From Clostridium formicaceticum (GTDB lineage Bacteria; Bacillota; Clostridia; Peptostreptococcales; Natronincolaceae), in the NCBI RefSeq assembly GCF_001854185.1, contig NZ_CP017603.1, forward strand, positions 1-64,000: a stretch of DNA of 64,000 nucleotides, read 5' to 3'. This document shows, piece after piece, positions 1-9,409 of this stretch (positions within the stretch are counted from its first letter, which is position 1; each line of letters starts with the position of its first letter). The notes beneath the pieces are model-generated. The model did not search any database. It was given only the letters and a program-made list of their open reading frames with translations, and was not told the DNA's origin. The position numbers and the translations under genes were made by a program.

Positions 1-1134
1 GGGTAGATTTCCCAGAACCAGATTTTCCTACGAAGGCCACCTTTTCTCCTGGCTTTATATGTAGGGAGATGTTTTTTACTGCTGGTCGTTTGCCGCCAGA
101 ATAAGCAAAGGTCACTTCTTGAAGGTTAATTCTGGTAAAGGTCTTTCAATAGATTGATGTAAAAACTGACTTTTTTCCTCTACAATCAATGGTTCATCCA
201 ACAAACTAAAAATACCTCTAGCAGCTGCAAAACCTAGAAAGCTTTGATGCCATAATCGATTTAAGTCATTTAAAGGGCGGAAACACTACCACTAAAAAAA
301 GAATGACAAAGAGACTTTGTACAGGCAAATCGCCAGTGGTTACCCTTAGTGCCCCTACTCCTGTAGCAAAGGCAGCCCCTGCTGCAGTACCCCATTTTAC
401 AATAGCGGAGTCCAACAGGGATACACCTAAACTTTTCATAGAGCGATTATATACCCCTTTTGCTTCCTCTTCTAATTCCTGTCCTTTGTGTTTGCTGGCT
501 TGAAAAACCTTTAAGGTCGTCATACCCTGCATAGCATCAATATACTGAGCATTTAATTTGGCATAGGATTGCCAGTATTCTAAAATTATTTTTTTGAAAA
601 GTTACTGCCTAGCTGTGGTGCTCCTACCGCAATCAGAAGTCCTGCTGCAGTAATCCATCCCACTATAGGGTCTAATGTCCAAATGTAAATAACAACAGCC
701 CCAGATCCTAGCAAAGATACCAACAGCTGAGGAACATATCCTGTCAAAAAAGGTTCTAGAGATTCAACACCATCGATTAGTACCGATTGTAAATTTCCGC
801 TTCTATAGTTTTCTTGATAGCCTGGGCCTAAATCCATCAATCGCATCAACAGCCGCTCTCTAAGTTCATTTTTAATAAAGTAGGCAATTTTCTTTCCATA
901 GATCTCATCGATCTTAACAAGAAAAGCTCTTATCACAATCAAAACCCCAATGATTATAATAAGAGGAATAATCTCATGAAAACTTCCTCCTGCAAATAAT
1001 GTCTTCATTGTGGCTGCAGTGGCAAAGGCTTGTCCAACATAGGTACCCATGATCAGTAGTCCCAATGAAATTTTCAGTGCCAGTTGTACTCTTGCTCCTT
1101 TGAGAAATGTAAATAATCTAAAATACAAGTTCAA
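1..1134 (-). pseudogene. ABC half-transporter (membrane plus ATPase domain), three frameshifts, cut by window edge
   Basis: From a TTG start at 1134 (GGAGG ten bases upstream) the first ~180 codons encode an exporter-type transmembrane domain. The rest of that domain (532-266) and the start of the ATPase domain, ending in Walker [10 protein letters not shown] at 27-1, lie in other frames. Single-base shifts near 594 (run of seven T), 275 and 152 explain this; repairing them gives one continuous protein, so it is one gene. All three are run-length changes, so sequencing error is as likely as decay. The fold is that of CydC/CydD- or MsbA-like half-transporters; the substrate is unknown. It follows a methyltransferase gene by 17 bases and probably shares its transcript. 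The rest of the ATPase domain lies outside the window. Confidence 0.75.
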
Positions 1135-1151
1135 AGTTCATCAACCTCCAT

Positions 1152-1905
1152 CTACTTCTTCTCAGCTCCTACCATAAACATAGGTGTAGAGCGAAATAAT
1201 ATCCTATCTTCTTCACTATGAACCCTATGAGAGATATTGGTTTCTACAAAAACCTTAGCATAACCGCAGTCTATCAAAGCTGCTGCATCCCATTGAGGTC
1301 TTCTCTTACTGCTTAAAAACAACTGCTTTGCAATGGCATCACTTTCTTTCATATCTGCCTTATCATGAGCATCAACAATCCCCAGCTCAGCTGCCCTTTT
1401 CTTATCTTCCTCATACTGCTTTTGCATTTCAGGATCATGAAGCCTTAGAGCCCAGTTTGCATCAAAAATAAGCAGTCTGCCTTTAGATTTTAGTACCCTA
1501 TGCCATTCTTTATAGGCATCCATAGGTGCCCTTAAGGTCCATGTCAAATTTCTGCATAAGATCAAATCAAAACTTTCATCAGGAAAATCTAATTCATGGG
1601 AGTCCATTTTATAAAAATCTACCTTTACCCCTATACGTTCTGTATTATGTCTGGCCTCCTGCAACATGTTTTCTGTACAGTCAATAGCAGTTACCTGATG
1701 ACCCATCAAAGACAGTATCATAGCAAAAAAAACCAGGGCCTGTGCCTATGTCCAGTACTTTTAAAGATTGTCCCTCTGGACGGTATTCAGCAATCATCTT
1801 CATCCATGCATCTTTTTTAAAGCTTTCCATCTCTCTCCATATCGATGTACTATAATCCGTTGCTCGGTCTTCCCAATAATTTTCTATTTTACTTTGAATA
1901 CTCAT
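1152..1905 (-). pseudogene. class I SAM-dependent methyltransferase, one frameshift
   Basis: ATG at 1905 is preceded by GGAGATAAAA. SAM-binding motif I, VLDIGTGPGFF, is at residues 50-60. Immediately after it a run of eight A (forward strand, about 1721-1728) shifts the frame; with seven the protein continues through GHQVTAIDCTENML to the stop at 1152, about 250 residues. It is a close paralogue of the intact methyltransferase at 8221-8997 (same MxIQxxIExYW start, GTGPGFF and WHRVLK/WYRVLK segments). Small-molecule methylation is expected from the fold; the substrate is unknown. Association with the importer array suggests a role with the imported compound (inference). A single homopolymer difference makes sequencing error plausible, so it may be functional. 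Confidence 0.8.
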
Positions 1906-1966
1906 TTTTATCTCCTCCATGTCTATAATATGTAATATAAAACAGCCTTCCACATCAAACAAACGC

Positions 1967-2068
1967 AAAAAAACCATGAGGAATAAACTTGCTTTAGCAA
2001 AGTTATTGGCCTTCATGGCTGTGTTCAAGAAAATCATATTCTTGCCTTATTTGTTTTAAGTTTCATAC
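1967..2068 (-). promoter_or_regulatory. conserved leader with CCATGAAGG hairpin, copy 1
   Basis: In the leader of the methyltransferase at 1905, minus-strand CCATGAAGG pairs with CCTCATGG about 30 bases on, followed by a run of seven T: the form of an intrinsic terminator or attenuator. About 45 bases upstream also match the leader at 16097-16200 (shared ATGAAAC, AAATAAG, ATGAT and CAGCCATGAAGGC blocks). A diverged third example is at 9050-9160. Conservation outside the stem suggests a structured regulatory RNA, but I do not recognise a known class. Confidence 0.5.
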
Positions 2069-2198
2069 TTTTCTCTATTTTTGTACTATATTTCCATCTG
2101 ATCTTCAATATCTATACGAAAATTTGTAGAAATTTTAACGATTTTTTTAAAAGTTTAGTTTTGAAAGATTTCTCCTTTTGCACTTTTTTATCATTAGC

Positions 2199-2256
2199 GT
2201 TAACTTAAGCCCTACCTGAAGAAAATTTTGGAGATAATAGGGTTAAGTTAACGCCT
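2199..2256 (-). terminator. long hairpin after the anti-sigma gene
   Basis: A GCGTTAACTTAA arm pairs with TTAAGTTAACGC across about 25 bases, just downstream of the stop at 2286. On the minus strand it is followed by TAATGATAAAAAAG, so termination is likely but the T tract is poor. The same GTTAACTTAA word recurs at 4513-4522 on the far side of the sigma/anti-sigma pair. Confidence 0.45.
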
Positions 2257-2285
2257 ATGACTTTTTTATAAGGCTTTCTATCTCT

Positions 2286-3640
2286 CTACTTTATATCAAT
2301 GCTCCAATTTCCGTTCATTACAAATTGAGGATAACTTATTTCAAAATTAATATCAGTAAGACCTTCAGTAAATTCTAAAATCATTGTAGCATCATCACCA
2401 TTAAATTCACTGGTCATTTTTTTAACATCAGGGCTATACAAATCAAAAGATCTTATATTGATATTCTCATTTGTACCGGTATTTAATTGAAATTTTACCT
2501 CTGCCGATGTTGGAGATATTCTTCTAACATTTTAACAATAGCCTTCTGAATCCTTAAATCAATTTCTTGATTTAAAGTCACTTCCCCTTCATTAGGAATA
2601 CCAAAAGAAAGTGAAGCAACTGTTTCCTCATAGAAGGTAGTGATTGCAGGTAACTTTAGTGTCAGGGCTTTGTTTTTTGGTGCATTTGTTTCAAATATAC
2701 TTACCGGATGACCTTTTGAATTTTCTGGAATTTCAAGCTTATATTCATTGCCTATTTCATCAAATACATAAAGATCATCTGTTACTAACGAAGTACCTGA
2801 ACTAAACAAACCATCTTCACCTCGATTTTCAAATGTTGATGAAGTCTTTATTTCTTTTGGTTTTCCGAACTTTAATAATTTTAGTTTTTCATCTTCAAAT
2901 GACGCAACTAACTGAATACCTAATTTTTCCCTTTCTTCAAGGATTTTAGCACCGATATTTACGCCTTCCAAACCCTTTGCTGTAACATTAGAAGCATAAA
3001 TTTTGCTATTTAAATCTAAACTTTTAGCTTTTTCTAATGAGATTTCATAGGAATTTCCTGCAATATTAAGTGTAAATTCTTTAAAAGGTGTAATGTTATA
3101 ATTTTTTTCTGTTTCATTCATAAAAGAGAGAAAATGTTTATTATTATCCTCGGAAAAACTTCCATATCCTCCTACAGAATAGACTGTACTAGAATTATCT
3201 TTTGCTATAATATTTATAGGGGCTACTTCATCATCAAAATTTAATTCTGTAACTATTTCCATTTCTAAATTTCCTTCTGACACCATTATACTTTCTATGG
3301 TAATATTATCATTCAAAGGGTAGCTTTCTTTTAAGTAATAAGCTTCTCCATCAACAATCGTTGAATATATTGGCGTTTTGTTTAAAAATGACTTGATTGC
3401 TTGTGAAATATCATTGGCATATATAGTCGTTATACTTAATAAAAATAGGCAAACTGCTGCTACATATAAAAGTCGTTTCTTACCCTTAATCTTTTTATCA
3501 TTGTTGTTTAGCTTTTGGTGAGCTTTCTTGTTGATAGCATCCATATCGATCTCCACGCCTTCTAATAATCTATCAATTTCCTTTTCCACCAAGTCATCAT
3601 CCAAACTATTTAGCAATTGAATCAATTGATCTTCCTTCAT
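2286..3640 (-). pseudogene. membrane-anchored anti-sigma factor (DUF4179-like), one frameshift near the C-terminus
   Basis: ATG at 3640 follows AAAGGAGG. The protein has a cytoplasmic N-terminal segment of about 55 residues, one membrane helix at about 56-75, and a ~370-residue extracytoplasmic part, the layout of anti-sigma factors paired with ECF sigma genes. The open frame ends at 2495, but a one-base gap in a run of four A (about 2535) separates it from a further ~80 codons ending at 2286; repaired length is 451 residues. It overlaps the sigma gene end by about 35 bases, so the two are translationally coupled. It probably holds the partner sigma factor at the membrane until a surface signal arrives; the signal is unknown. 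Confidence 0.7.
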
Positions 3641-4185
3641 AATTTAATGCCTCCTTTATAACTTTTCTACCTCTCAAAAGTCTATTGTCTATAGCGGATC
3701 TAGATAAATTAAAGGTTTTTGCCAAATCACTTATTTTTTCATCAAAAAAACCTTCTGAAAAATATTTCTTTATCTATTGCATTAAAAGAGTTGATTACTT
3801 CTATCACCTTTTCCTGGTCTTGCCTTAAGAAGAATTGTTTTTCTAAGTTATAGTTATCTTCTATTTGAAACGCCTCAATATCAACGAGATTTCTTGTTGC
3901 TTTTTTGCGTTTATAGGTAAGTGATTTATATTTTGTCAAAACTAAAAGCCATGTTCTAAAATTTCCTTTTTCCTGATCAAATTCATCAATTTTCCTCCAT
4001 GCATCTAAAAACACATCAGATACACACTCTTCGATATCTTCTTTATTAAGTGATGGAGATAAAATATTATAAGCCAGATAATAAATTGTTTTTGTATATT
4101 TATTGATCATATAATTGTAAGCAGGCACATCTTTAGCTTTTATTCCTTCAACAAGTGCACTTTCTGTATATTCCAATCTTGTCAC
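3606..4185 (-). pseudogene. ECF-type RNA polymerase sigma factor, one frameshift
   Basis: ATG at 4185 follows GGAGGTGACAAG. Residues ~20-75 match sigma region 2 (YYLAYNILSP...ECVSDVFLDAWRKID). A run of seven T (minus strand, about 3751) ends the frame at 3742; with six, the protein continues into region 4 (DLAKTFNLSRSAIDNRL, a helix-turn-helix) and stops at 3606, 192 residues, normal for an ECF factor. The last 35 bases overlap the anti-sigma gene. It is separated from the upstream permease gene by a terminator (4351-4396), so it has its own promoter somewhere in 4190-4350; ECF sigma factors often control their own promoter, but I cannot define it here. Confidence 0.75.
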
Positions 4186-4350
4186 CTCCTATTGATTTCT
4201 TATGGCTAGCCTTTCATATATTACTACGCATTAAGCGTTGCTTTTCTCTTAAAAGTTTTCATATCAATCTCCAAAAAATTTATCCTAATTTTGTTTTTAG
4301 GGCATAAGACCTCTACCTCTAAGCGTTAACACAGGTGGAATTTTTTCATC

Positions 4351-4396
4351 AAAAAAACGCCTATAACCGCTTCTATTCTGTCATAGACGTTTTTTA
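4351..4396 (-). terminator. intrinsic terminator after the third importer operon
   Basis: On the minus strand ACGTCTATGA pairs imperfectly with TATAGGCGT across ~20 bases, followed by seven T. It lies ~150 bases past the permease stop at 4546. The rest of 4186-4545 shows no gene; it holds the GTTAACTTAA repeat (4513) and a partial copy (about 4324). Confidence 0.65.
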
Positions 4397-4545
4397 CACT
4401 TTAAATTTCTCAATAACCGTCTGTAAGCCCTGTACTAAACGTGATAAACCTTTACTAGCACCTGCAATCTCTATTGTTATTTTTGTCAATATTATTATCT
4501 TAGCTCTTTTTAGGTATCGTGTTAACTTAAACCTACTCTGTCATC

Positions 4546-5379
4546 CTAAGAAGTTTTTTGTATTTCCCGAGGATCTAAAATGTCTCGAAGTCCATCTCCT
4601 ATTAAATTAAAAGCCAACACTGTAATAAGAATAGCTAACCCTGGAAAAATCATGATCCAAGGAGCTATATACATATAAGGTCGACCATCGTTCAGCATGG
4701 CACCCCATTCAGGATTAGGGGGTTGAGCCCCTAATCCTAAAAAGGATAATCCAGAGATGGCTAAAATGGTTGAACCCATATCTAGAGTAGCCAGTACAAT
4801 GACTGGTGATAGGACATTCGGCAAGATATGGCGGAAAATCAAAGGAAAATGCTTACATCCCCCCGTTCTAGCCGCCAATACATAATCCTTTTCTTTGACA
4901 GAGGCAATCATTCCTCGAAGGATTCGTGCATAACGTACCCATTGAACAGAAGCCATAGCAATCATTACATTTCTAATACTAGGACCCAACATGCCTGCAA
5001 TAACCAAAGCCAGTATCATTTCTGGAAAGGCCAGCAGCATATCTATCATGCTGACGATAATATCATCCACTTTTCCACCTACATAGCCTGCAATGCTGCC
5101 TACCAGCACGCCAATGGACATGATGATCACTAAAACCAAAAAAGATATGCTAAGAGAAGCCCTTGCCCCATGCATAATACGGGATAAAATGCATCTTCCT
5201 AGATGATCTGTTCCTAGGGGATAACTAAGAGAGGGTTTTTCCAGTCTATAATTTGCATCCATCTGTATTGGATCCTTAGGTGTAATCCATGGAGCCAGTA
5301 GTGCAACACCTAAAATGAGTAAAATCAAAATCAATCCTATAAAAGCCATGGGGTCTTTGATCAGTCCCTTTAACCTCAT
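4546..5379 (-). CDS. ABC importer permease, NikC/DppC family (importer 3)
   Basis: 277 residues; ATG at 5379 overlaps the TGA of the preceding permease (ATGA), typical translational coupling. It has an N-terminal helix, the YPLGTDHLGRCILSRIMHGAR segment characteristic of the DppC/NikC family, about five more membrane segments, and the binding-protein-dependent-transport EAA loop around 170-195 (AARTGGCKHF...RHILPN). The C-terminal GLSFLGLGAQPPNPEWGAML is a family hallmark. It forms the pore with the adjacent DppB-type permease. No ATPase genes follow: the operon ends here with a terminator, so ATPases must come from another cluster, for example 12132-14125 (inference). Confidence 0.93.
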   Translation of the reverse strand: MRLKGLIKDPMAFIGLILILLILGVALLAPWITPKDPIQMDANYRLEKPSLSYPLGTDHLGRCILSRIMHGARASLSISFLVLVIIMSIGVLVGSIAGYVGGKVDDIIVSMIDMLLAFPEMILALVIAGMLGPSIRNVMIAMASVQWVRYARILRGMIASVKEKDYVLAARTGGCKHFPLIFRHILPNVLSPVIVLATLDMGSTILAISGLSFLGLGAQPPNPEWGAMLNDGRPYMYIAPWIMIFPGLAILITVLAFNLIGDGLRDILDPREIQKTS

Positions 5380-6323
5380 TTACTTCCCCCCTTCCCTGAC
5401 AGCCGCATCCTAGGATCTATAAAGGTATAAGATATATCTATCATCAAATTTACTGTAACAAAAATAAGTGCCATCAGTAATACATATCCCTGAACAACGG
5501 GATAGTCCCGGGTGAATATAGCCTCCACCAAATATTTCCCTATACCCGGCCAGGCAAATATGGTTTCCACAATTACCGTACCACCCAGCAAATGTCCTAG
5601 ACTCATGCCAAAAACAGTCACCAAAGGCAACAGGGCATTCTTCAGTGCATGACCTATAAGAATTGTTTTTTCTTTTAACCCTCGTGCACGGGCTGCTTGA
5701 ATAAAATCCTGTCCTAAAACCTCCAGCATACTGGCTCGCAGTAAGCGAGCATAAGTAGCGGACATTCCCAGCCCTAGGGTCAGCCCAGGCAAAACCAAAT
5801 GAAGCATACTTCCACGACCCATCACAGGAAACAAGGAATATTTTACAGCAAAAAAGTAAATGAAGATAAGCCCCAACCAAAAAGAAGGAAGGGAAGCCCC
5901 TATTAAGGCAAAAAAACGGCTGAAATGATCAATCTTAGTATTCTTATAAAAGGCTGAAAGCAAGCCTAAGGGAATAGAAACCAAGAGTAGTACTACAGTG
6001 CCCGCCAAGGTGAGTTCCACCGTGGCAGGTAAACGCTGCAGCAGTTCCTCCAGTACCGAACGTCTGGTACGGAAAGAAACTCCGAGATCTCCTTGTACCG
6101 CTTTTAATAACCATTTGCCATATTGAACAAGTACTGGATCATTTAGTCCCATCCTTTCACGCATAAGCGCCACAGCCTCTGGGGTAGGATCAATACTATC
6201 CATTCGTAAAATCACTTCTGCTGGATCTCCTGGTGTAAGATGACTCATACTAAAAGCCAAGAAGGACACCCCTAGCATCACCAGTAGTAAAAAGACCATT
6301 CTCTTGCAAATATATCTAAGCAC
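5376..6323 (-). CDS. ABC importer permease, NikB/DppB family (importer 3)
   Basis: 315 residues. I choose the GTG at 6323 because AAAGGAG lies six bases upstream; the longer TTG start at 6344 has no ribosome binding site. N-terminal helix then HLTPGDPAEVIL, a signature of NikB/DppB permeases, about six membrane segments, and the EAA loop (AARARGLKEKTILIGHALKN) near residue 205. It lies between its binding protein (6347-7954) and partner permease (4546-5379). The protein is closely similar to the permease at 14971-15912 (shared SFWLGLIFIYFF- and VMGRGSMLHL-like segments), showing that the importers here are recent paralogues. Confidence 0.93.
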   Translation of the reverse strand: MLRYICKRMVFLLLVMLGVSFLAFSMSHLTPGDPAEVILRMDSIDPTPEAVALMRERMGLNDPVLVQYGKWLLKAVQGDLGVSFRTRRSVLEELLQRLPATVELTLAGTVVLLLVSIPLGLLSAFYKNTKIDHFSRFFALIGASLPSFWLGLIFIYFFAVKYSLFPVMGRGSMLHLVLPGLTLGLGMSATYARLLRASMLEVLGQDFIQAARARGLKEKTILIGHALKNALLPLVTVFGMSLGHLLGGTVIVETIFAWPGIGKYLVEAIFTRDYPVVQGYVLLMALIFVTVNLMIDISYTFIDPRMRLSGKGGSK

Positions 6324-6346
6324 TTTTTTCTCCTTTCCTAGCAACT

Positions 6347-7954
6347 TTATTCAACGATTCTTACATTGGTCAGTCCCTTCCCTAGTTCCCAAACATTGGC
6401 AGAAAACTCGAAGCCTTCAACAGATTTATTATACACTGCTATATTAGGTGTAATGGTCATAGGTATAATCACGAACTCCTCATTCATGAAAATATCCGCT
6501 ATACGATCAAACTTTTCCCTTCGTTGATTGTCATCTAATGTCTGAAGTGCCTGCTGAAACAAAGTGGCTGCTTCACCTTGAAAGGCTGGAGCAAAATAAG
6601 GTCTTGCATCTCGTAATGACTTGTAAATACTCTGAGGGTCATACTGGATTCCCCATGAAACATCCGGCATTATACCGAAGTCACCAGTATTTCTACGGTC
6701 AAAATATACAGTAGACTCTACAGGGCTGATGTTGACTTTAATGCCTATTTCTGCAAGCTGTGCTTGTACAACTTCTGCTACAGTTCTTTGTGTGGTTACA
6801 TCTGAACGTATGTTGTATAATACTTCTAGATTTTCTCCATTTTTTTCTACATAACCATCTCCATTAAGGTCTGCCCAACCAGCTTCTGCAAGAAGTTCTT
6901 TGGCTTTTTCTAAATTCCGTTTACTTCTTTTAGCGTTTCCTAAAACTTCTGGTATCTTGGTGGAAAACATCGTTTCTGACAGACTTTCCATACCTTCATA
7001 AGCCACAAGGTTGATTTCTTCAGGATCTATTGCTAAAGCTATGGCCTGACGTACACTCTTGTCCTTTAGCAGTTCTGTACTAGGATTTAGTGCAAGAAAC
7101 TGTGCTACATCTCCCATTGCTATTTTGCCTTCTACGTTAGGATTACTTTCAAGACTTTTAAAATCCATATAAGATACTGCAGTTACACCACTGCCTATAA
7201 TCAAATCTACTTCTCCCGCCATTAATGCATTTAAACGGACATTAGAGTCAGGTACAGGGCGTATAACGATTTTTTCAAGATTAGGCTTTTCGCCCCAATA
7301 ATTTTCGTTCCTTATGAAAACGGCTCTTTCATCCTGTACATATTCTGCCAATATATAAGCACCTGTTCCCAATGGCTTGTCAAAGGCTATGTCGTCAGCA
7401 CCAAAGCCTCCTGGACTAAGAAAACGTATGGGACGAACCATTGTTAGTTCAAGAAGGCTAAAAGGATATGCTTCCTTCATGTGCAATGCCACTGTATAGG
7501 GTGCTACGACTTCTACTGTTTCTAAATTATCAATCAAAGGCAGCCAGTTATGTCGGGTAGCATTGGACAAAACAGCATCAAAGTTTTGTTTCACCACTTC
7601 CGCATTAAAGGCTTCCCCATCGGAAAACTTTACATCTTCTCGAAGCTGAAATACTAAGCTTCGTCCGTCATTTTCTATTTTCCAAGAAACTGCCAACCAA
7701 GGGATGATATTTCCCTGCTGATCTAAGTTTACTAAAGGTTCATAGACTAAAGTTTGTGCCCCCATATCGCTGTCATAGAGGTGAGGATTCATACTGCCAA
7801 TATCACCTACTCTGGCAATCGTCAATATTTGAGGAACCTCCTTCACTTCTCCTGAAGTGATGGGTTCTTTTTTTGTACAACCGGTATAGGCAAAGGAGCT
7901 TATTAAGATTATTAAGCAAAGAAGTATAAGGGATTTTGATTTTTTAATTTTCAT
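6347..7954 (-). CDS. substrate-binding lipoprotein, NikA/DppA family (importer 3)
   Basis: 535 residues from ATG 7954 (GGAGGA six bases upstream). The signal sequence ends in a lipobox with Cys at residue 26 (FAYTGC). The body has the SBP family 5 features: VYEPLV, FSDGEAFNAEVVKQNFDA, GTGAYILAEY, NENYWGEKPNLEKI and VRQAIALAIDP. Family members bind peptides, nickel, metal chelates or heme; sequence alone does not decide. It is followed by its two permeases (23-base gap) in the order SBP-B-C. A palindromic repeat (7988-8090) lies 33 bases before the start codon. No histidine-rich metal-binding stretch is obvious. Confidence 0.92.
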   Translation of the reverse strand: MKIKKSKSLILLCLIILISSFAYTGCTKKEPITSGEVKEVPQILTIARVGDIGSMNPHLYDSDMGAQTLVYEPLVNLDQQGNIIPWLAVSWKIENDGRSLVFQLREDVKFSDGEAFNAEVVKQNFDAVLSNATRHNWLPLIDNLETVEVVAPYTVALHMKEAYPFSLLELTMVRPIRFLSPGGFGADDIAFDKPLGTGAYILAEYVQDERAVFIRNENYWGEKPNLEKIVIRPVPDSNVRLNALMAGEVDLIIGSGVTAVSYMDFKSLESNPNVEGKIAMGDVAQFLALNPSTELLKDKSVRQAIALAIDPEEINLVAYEGMESLSETMFSTKIPEVLGNAKRSKRNLEKAKELLAEAGWADLNGDGYVEKNGENLEVLYNIRSDVTTQRTVAEVVQAQLAEIGIKVNISPVESTVYFDRRNTGDFGIMPDVSWGIQYDPQSIYKSLRDARPYFAPAFQGEAATLFQQALQTLDDNQRREKFDRIADIFMNEEFVIIPMTITPNIAVYNKSVEGFEFSANVWELGKGLTNVRIVE

Positions 7955-7987
7955 TTTTATTCCTCCAGTCATCTAAAGATCATCTAC

Positions 7988-8090
7988 TTGACTTGTGCAA
8001 TTTTTAGCTATTCCTAAAGAAAATTAAATATATTAAGCGGAAGCATTTGAAAGTATTGTAACAACTACATTAAATCATTGCACAACTCAA
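7988..8090. repeat. palindromic repeat with TTGAsTTGTGCAAT ends, short form
   Basis: Ends TTGACTTGTGCAAT and ATTGCACAACTCAA are near-perfect inverted repeats. The left ~75 bases match the left arm of the longer element at 21356-21609 (shared AAGCATTTGAAAGTATTG). The short form looks like an internal deletion of the long one. Both sit about 30 bases upstream of a binding-protein start codon. Confidence 0.7.
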
Positions 8091-8102
8091 ATAACCTATT
8101 TA

Positions 8103-8224
8103 TATAGATAAACAACATCAGGACTTAATTTTGATATACTAAGGGCTACATTTGCAGCCCACGGTTTTGGGGCGAAACCGTAGACCGTGTATATCAAAAT
8201 TAAAGTTTGAACTTGCTTATCTAT
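8103..8224. repeat. hairpin repeat with ACTAAGGGCTAC core, copy 1
   Basis: CTTAATTTTGATATAC at 8124 pairs with GTATATCAAAATTAAAG ending 8205, with outer TATAGATAA/TTATCTATA arms extending the pairing. The interior has CTAAGGGCTACA and GAAACCGTAGACC, shared with the hairpin at 10168-10258. It overlaps the end of the methyltransferase gene (stop 8221) by a few bases. It may be a mobile palindromic unit or an intercistronic RNA element. Confidence 0.6.
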
Positions 8225-8997
8225 AACTGTCCGTATAAATATTTTTTATCTGTTTTTTCAGCACGGATCATAAAAGGCGGAATGGTACGATAACGAGCCT
8301 TGTTGACTTCGTTATGAATCTTTTCACTGACATCTGCATCCACTACAATTTTACCAAAGCCAATGTCCAGTAAATGAGGGATATCCCATTGAGGTCGGCG
8401 AACTTTGCTGAAATAAAGTTCATCAGCGATTTTAGTTCCTTCCTCTTGGGATTCCTTAGAGAACTTTTTGAATCCTAGTTTTGCTGCTTCCTCTTGATCT
8501 CTTTCAAAGGCTTCCTTCCATTCATTGTTATACATCCATAAGTACCAATTGCCATCAAAGATTAAAAGTCGTCCTCCCGGCTTTAAAACCCGATACCATT
8601 CTTTATAGGCTGTAATTGGGTCATACATTAGCCAGGTTACATTTCGTATAAGAATCATATCAAAAGAATGATCATCAAATGTAAGCTTATGTGCATCCAT
8701 CAAATGAAAGGATACATCAAAGCCAGCCATCCTCACATTTTCTTTTGCGGTCTCCAGCATACTCTCCGTGCAGTCGATACCAGTAACATGATGTCCCATC
8801 TCAGAAAGCAGCAACGGGAAAAATCCAGGGCCTGTACCAATATCTAATACCTGTAATTTTTCTCCTGGAGGGCGGTTTTCTTCAATGAGTTGCACCCATA
8901 CCTCTTTCTTTACGCCATTTAATTCACTTTGAATTACCTCATTGTATCTCTCATTTTCATTTTGCCAGTACCCTTCAATACGTTTTTGAATTTGCAT
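8221..8997 (-). CDS. class I SAM-dependent methyltransferase
   Basis: 258 residues from ATG 8997, after GGAAGGATGAAAAA. Motif I VLDIGTGPGFF (~residues 49-59), acidic GIDCTESMLETAK after strand 2, and DMILIRNVTWLM at motif IV give a standard Rossmann methyltransferase of the UbiE/type 11 group. It is intact and closely related to the frameshifted gene at 1152-1905. It lies in the importer array between a methyltransferase of another subgroup (9410-10096) and binding protein 3, and its leader carries a conserved hairpin (9050-9104). A role in modifying or releasing the imported ligand is a reasonable guess from context only. Confidence 0.88.
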   Translation of the reverse strand: MQIQKRIEGYWQNENERYNEVIQSELNGVKKEVWVQLIEENRPPGEKLQVLDIGTGPGFFPLLLSEMGHHVTGIDCTESMLETAKENVRMAGFDVSFHLMDAHKLTFDDHSFDMILIRNVTWLMYDPITAYKEWYRVLKPGGRLLIFDGNWYLWMYNNEWKEAFERDQEEAAKLGFKKFSKESQEEGTKIADELYFSKVRRPQWDIPHLLDIGFGKIVVDADVSEKIHNEVNKARYRTIPPFMIRAEKTDKKYLYGQL

Positions 8998-9049
8998 TTT
9001 TTCATCCTTCCTTTCTTATATTTAATAGTAAAAACCTACTGTAAATATA

Positions 9050-9160
9050 AAAACGGTCACAAAAAGAAGCTTCCATGTCAAGGAAACAGTCTTCATGACC
9101 GTTAGTTTCTATCATCTGTCTTAGTTTATCATCTCAAGACCTTTCAATGCCTTCATAGCA
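9050..9160 (-). promoter_or_regulatory. leader hairpin, probable attenuator, copy 2 (diverged)
   Basis: On the minus strand AACGGTCA (9104) pairs with TGACCGTT, enclosing a smaller GAAG/CTTC hairpin and followed by TTTTTAT, ending 53 bases before the methyltransferase ATG at 8997. The GATGAT, TCATGAAG and TAAG blocks upstream resemble the leaders at 1967-2068 and 16097-16200, though less closely than those two resemble each other. Confidence 0.5.
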
Positions 9161-9188
9161 TCTACTATAAAATTTATATTATATATAT

Positions 9189-9323
9189 AAGTTGCAATAA
9201 AACTTTTACAACTTAGTGTGAGATAGCGGAGTCATGGGGACGGTTCATCTGGCACGTATGGTTTTTATGTGCCTGAGGAACTGTCCCCATGGCGTAGCGG
9301 ATGTAACATATTTACTACAACTT
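9189..9323 (+). repeat. 135-bp palindromic repeat with GGGGACGGTTC core, left copy
   Basis: Ends AAGTTGCAATAAA and TTTACTACAACTT form imperfect terminal inverted repeats, and the centre folds as GGGGACGGTTC.../...GAACTGTCCCC. An almost identical copy (about four mismatches by eye) lies in opposite orientation at 11982-12116. No coding capacity. It resembles REP/MITE-like units moved by a transposase elsewhere. With the leader hairpin, it fills the 8998-9409 intergenic stretch. Confidence 0.85.
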
Positions 9324-9409
9324 TTATAACAAGTTTGAGGACAGTACTTTTTTATGGTGTTATAAGCATACCTTATTTTATAGATTCTCCATCAGTATAT
9401 CCTCTATCT

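Noticed and set aside
1905-2037. Longer start for the methyltransferase gene (frame open to 2037)
   Set aside because: The added codons run through the conserved leader hairpin and have no ribosome binding site; the ATG at 1905 has a good one.
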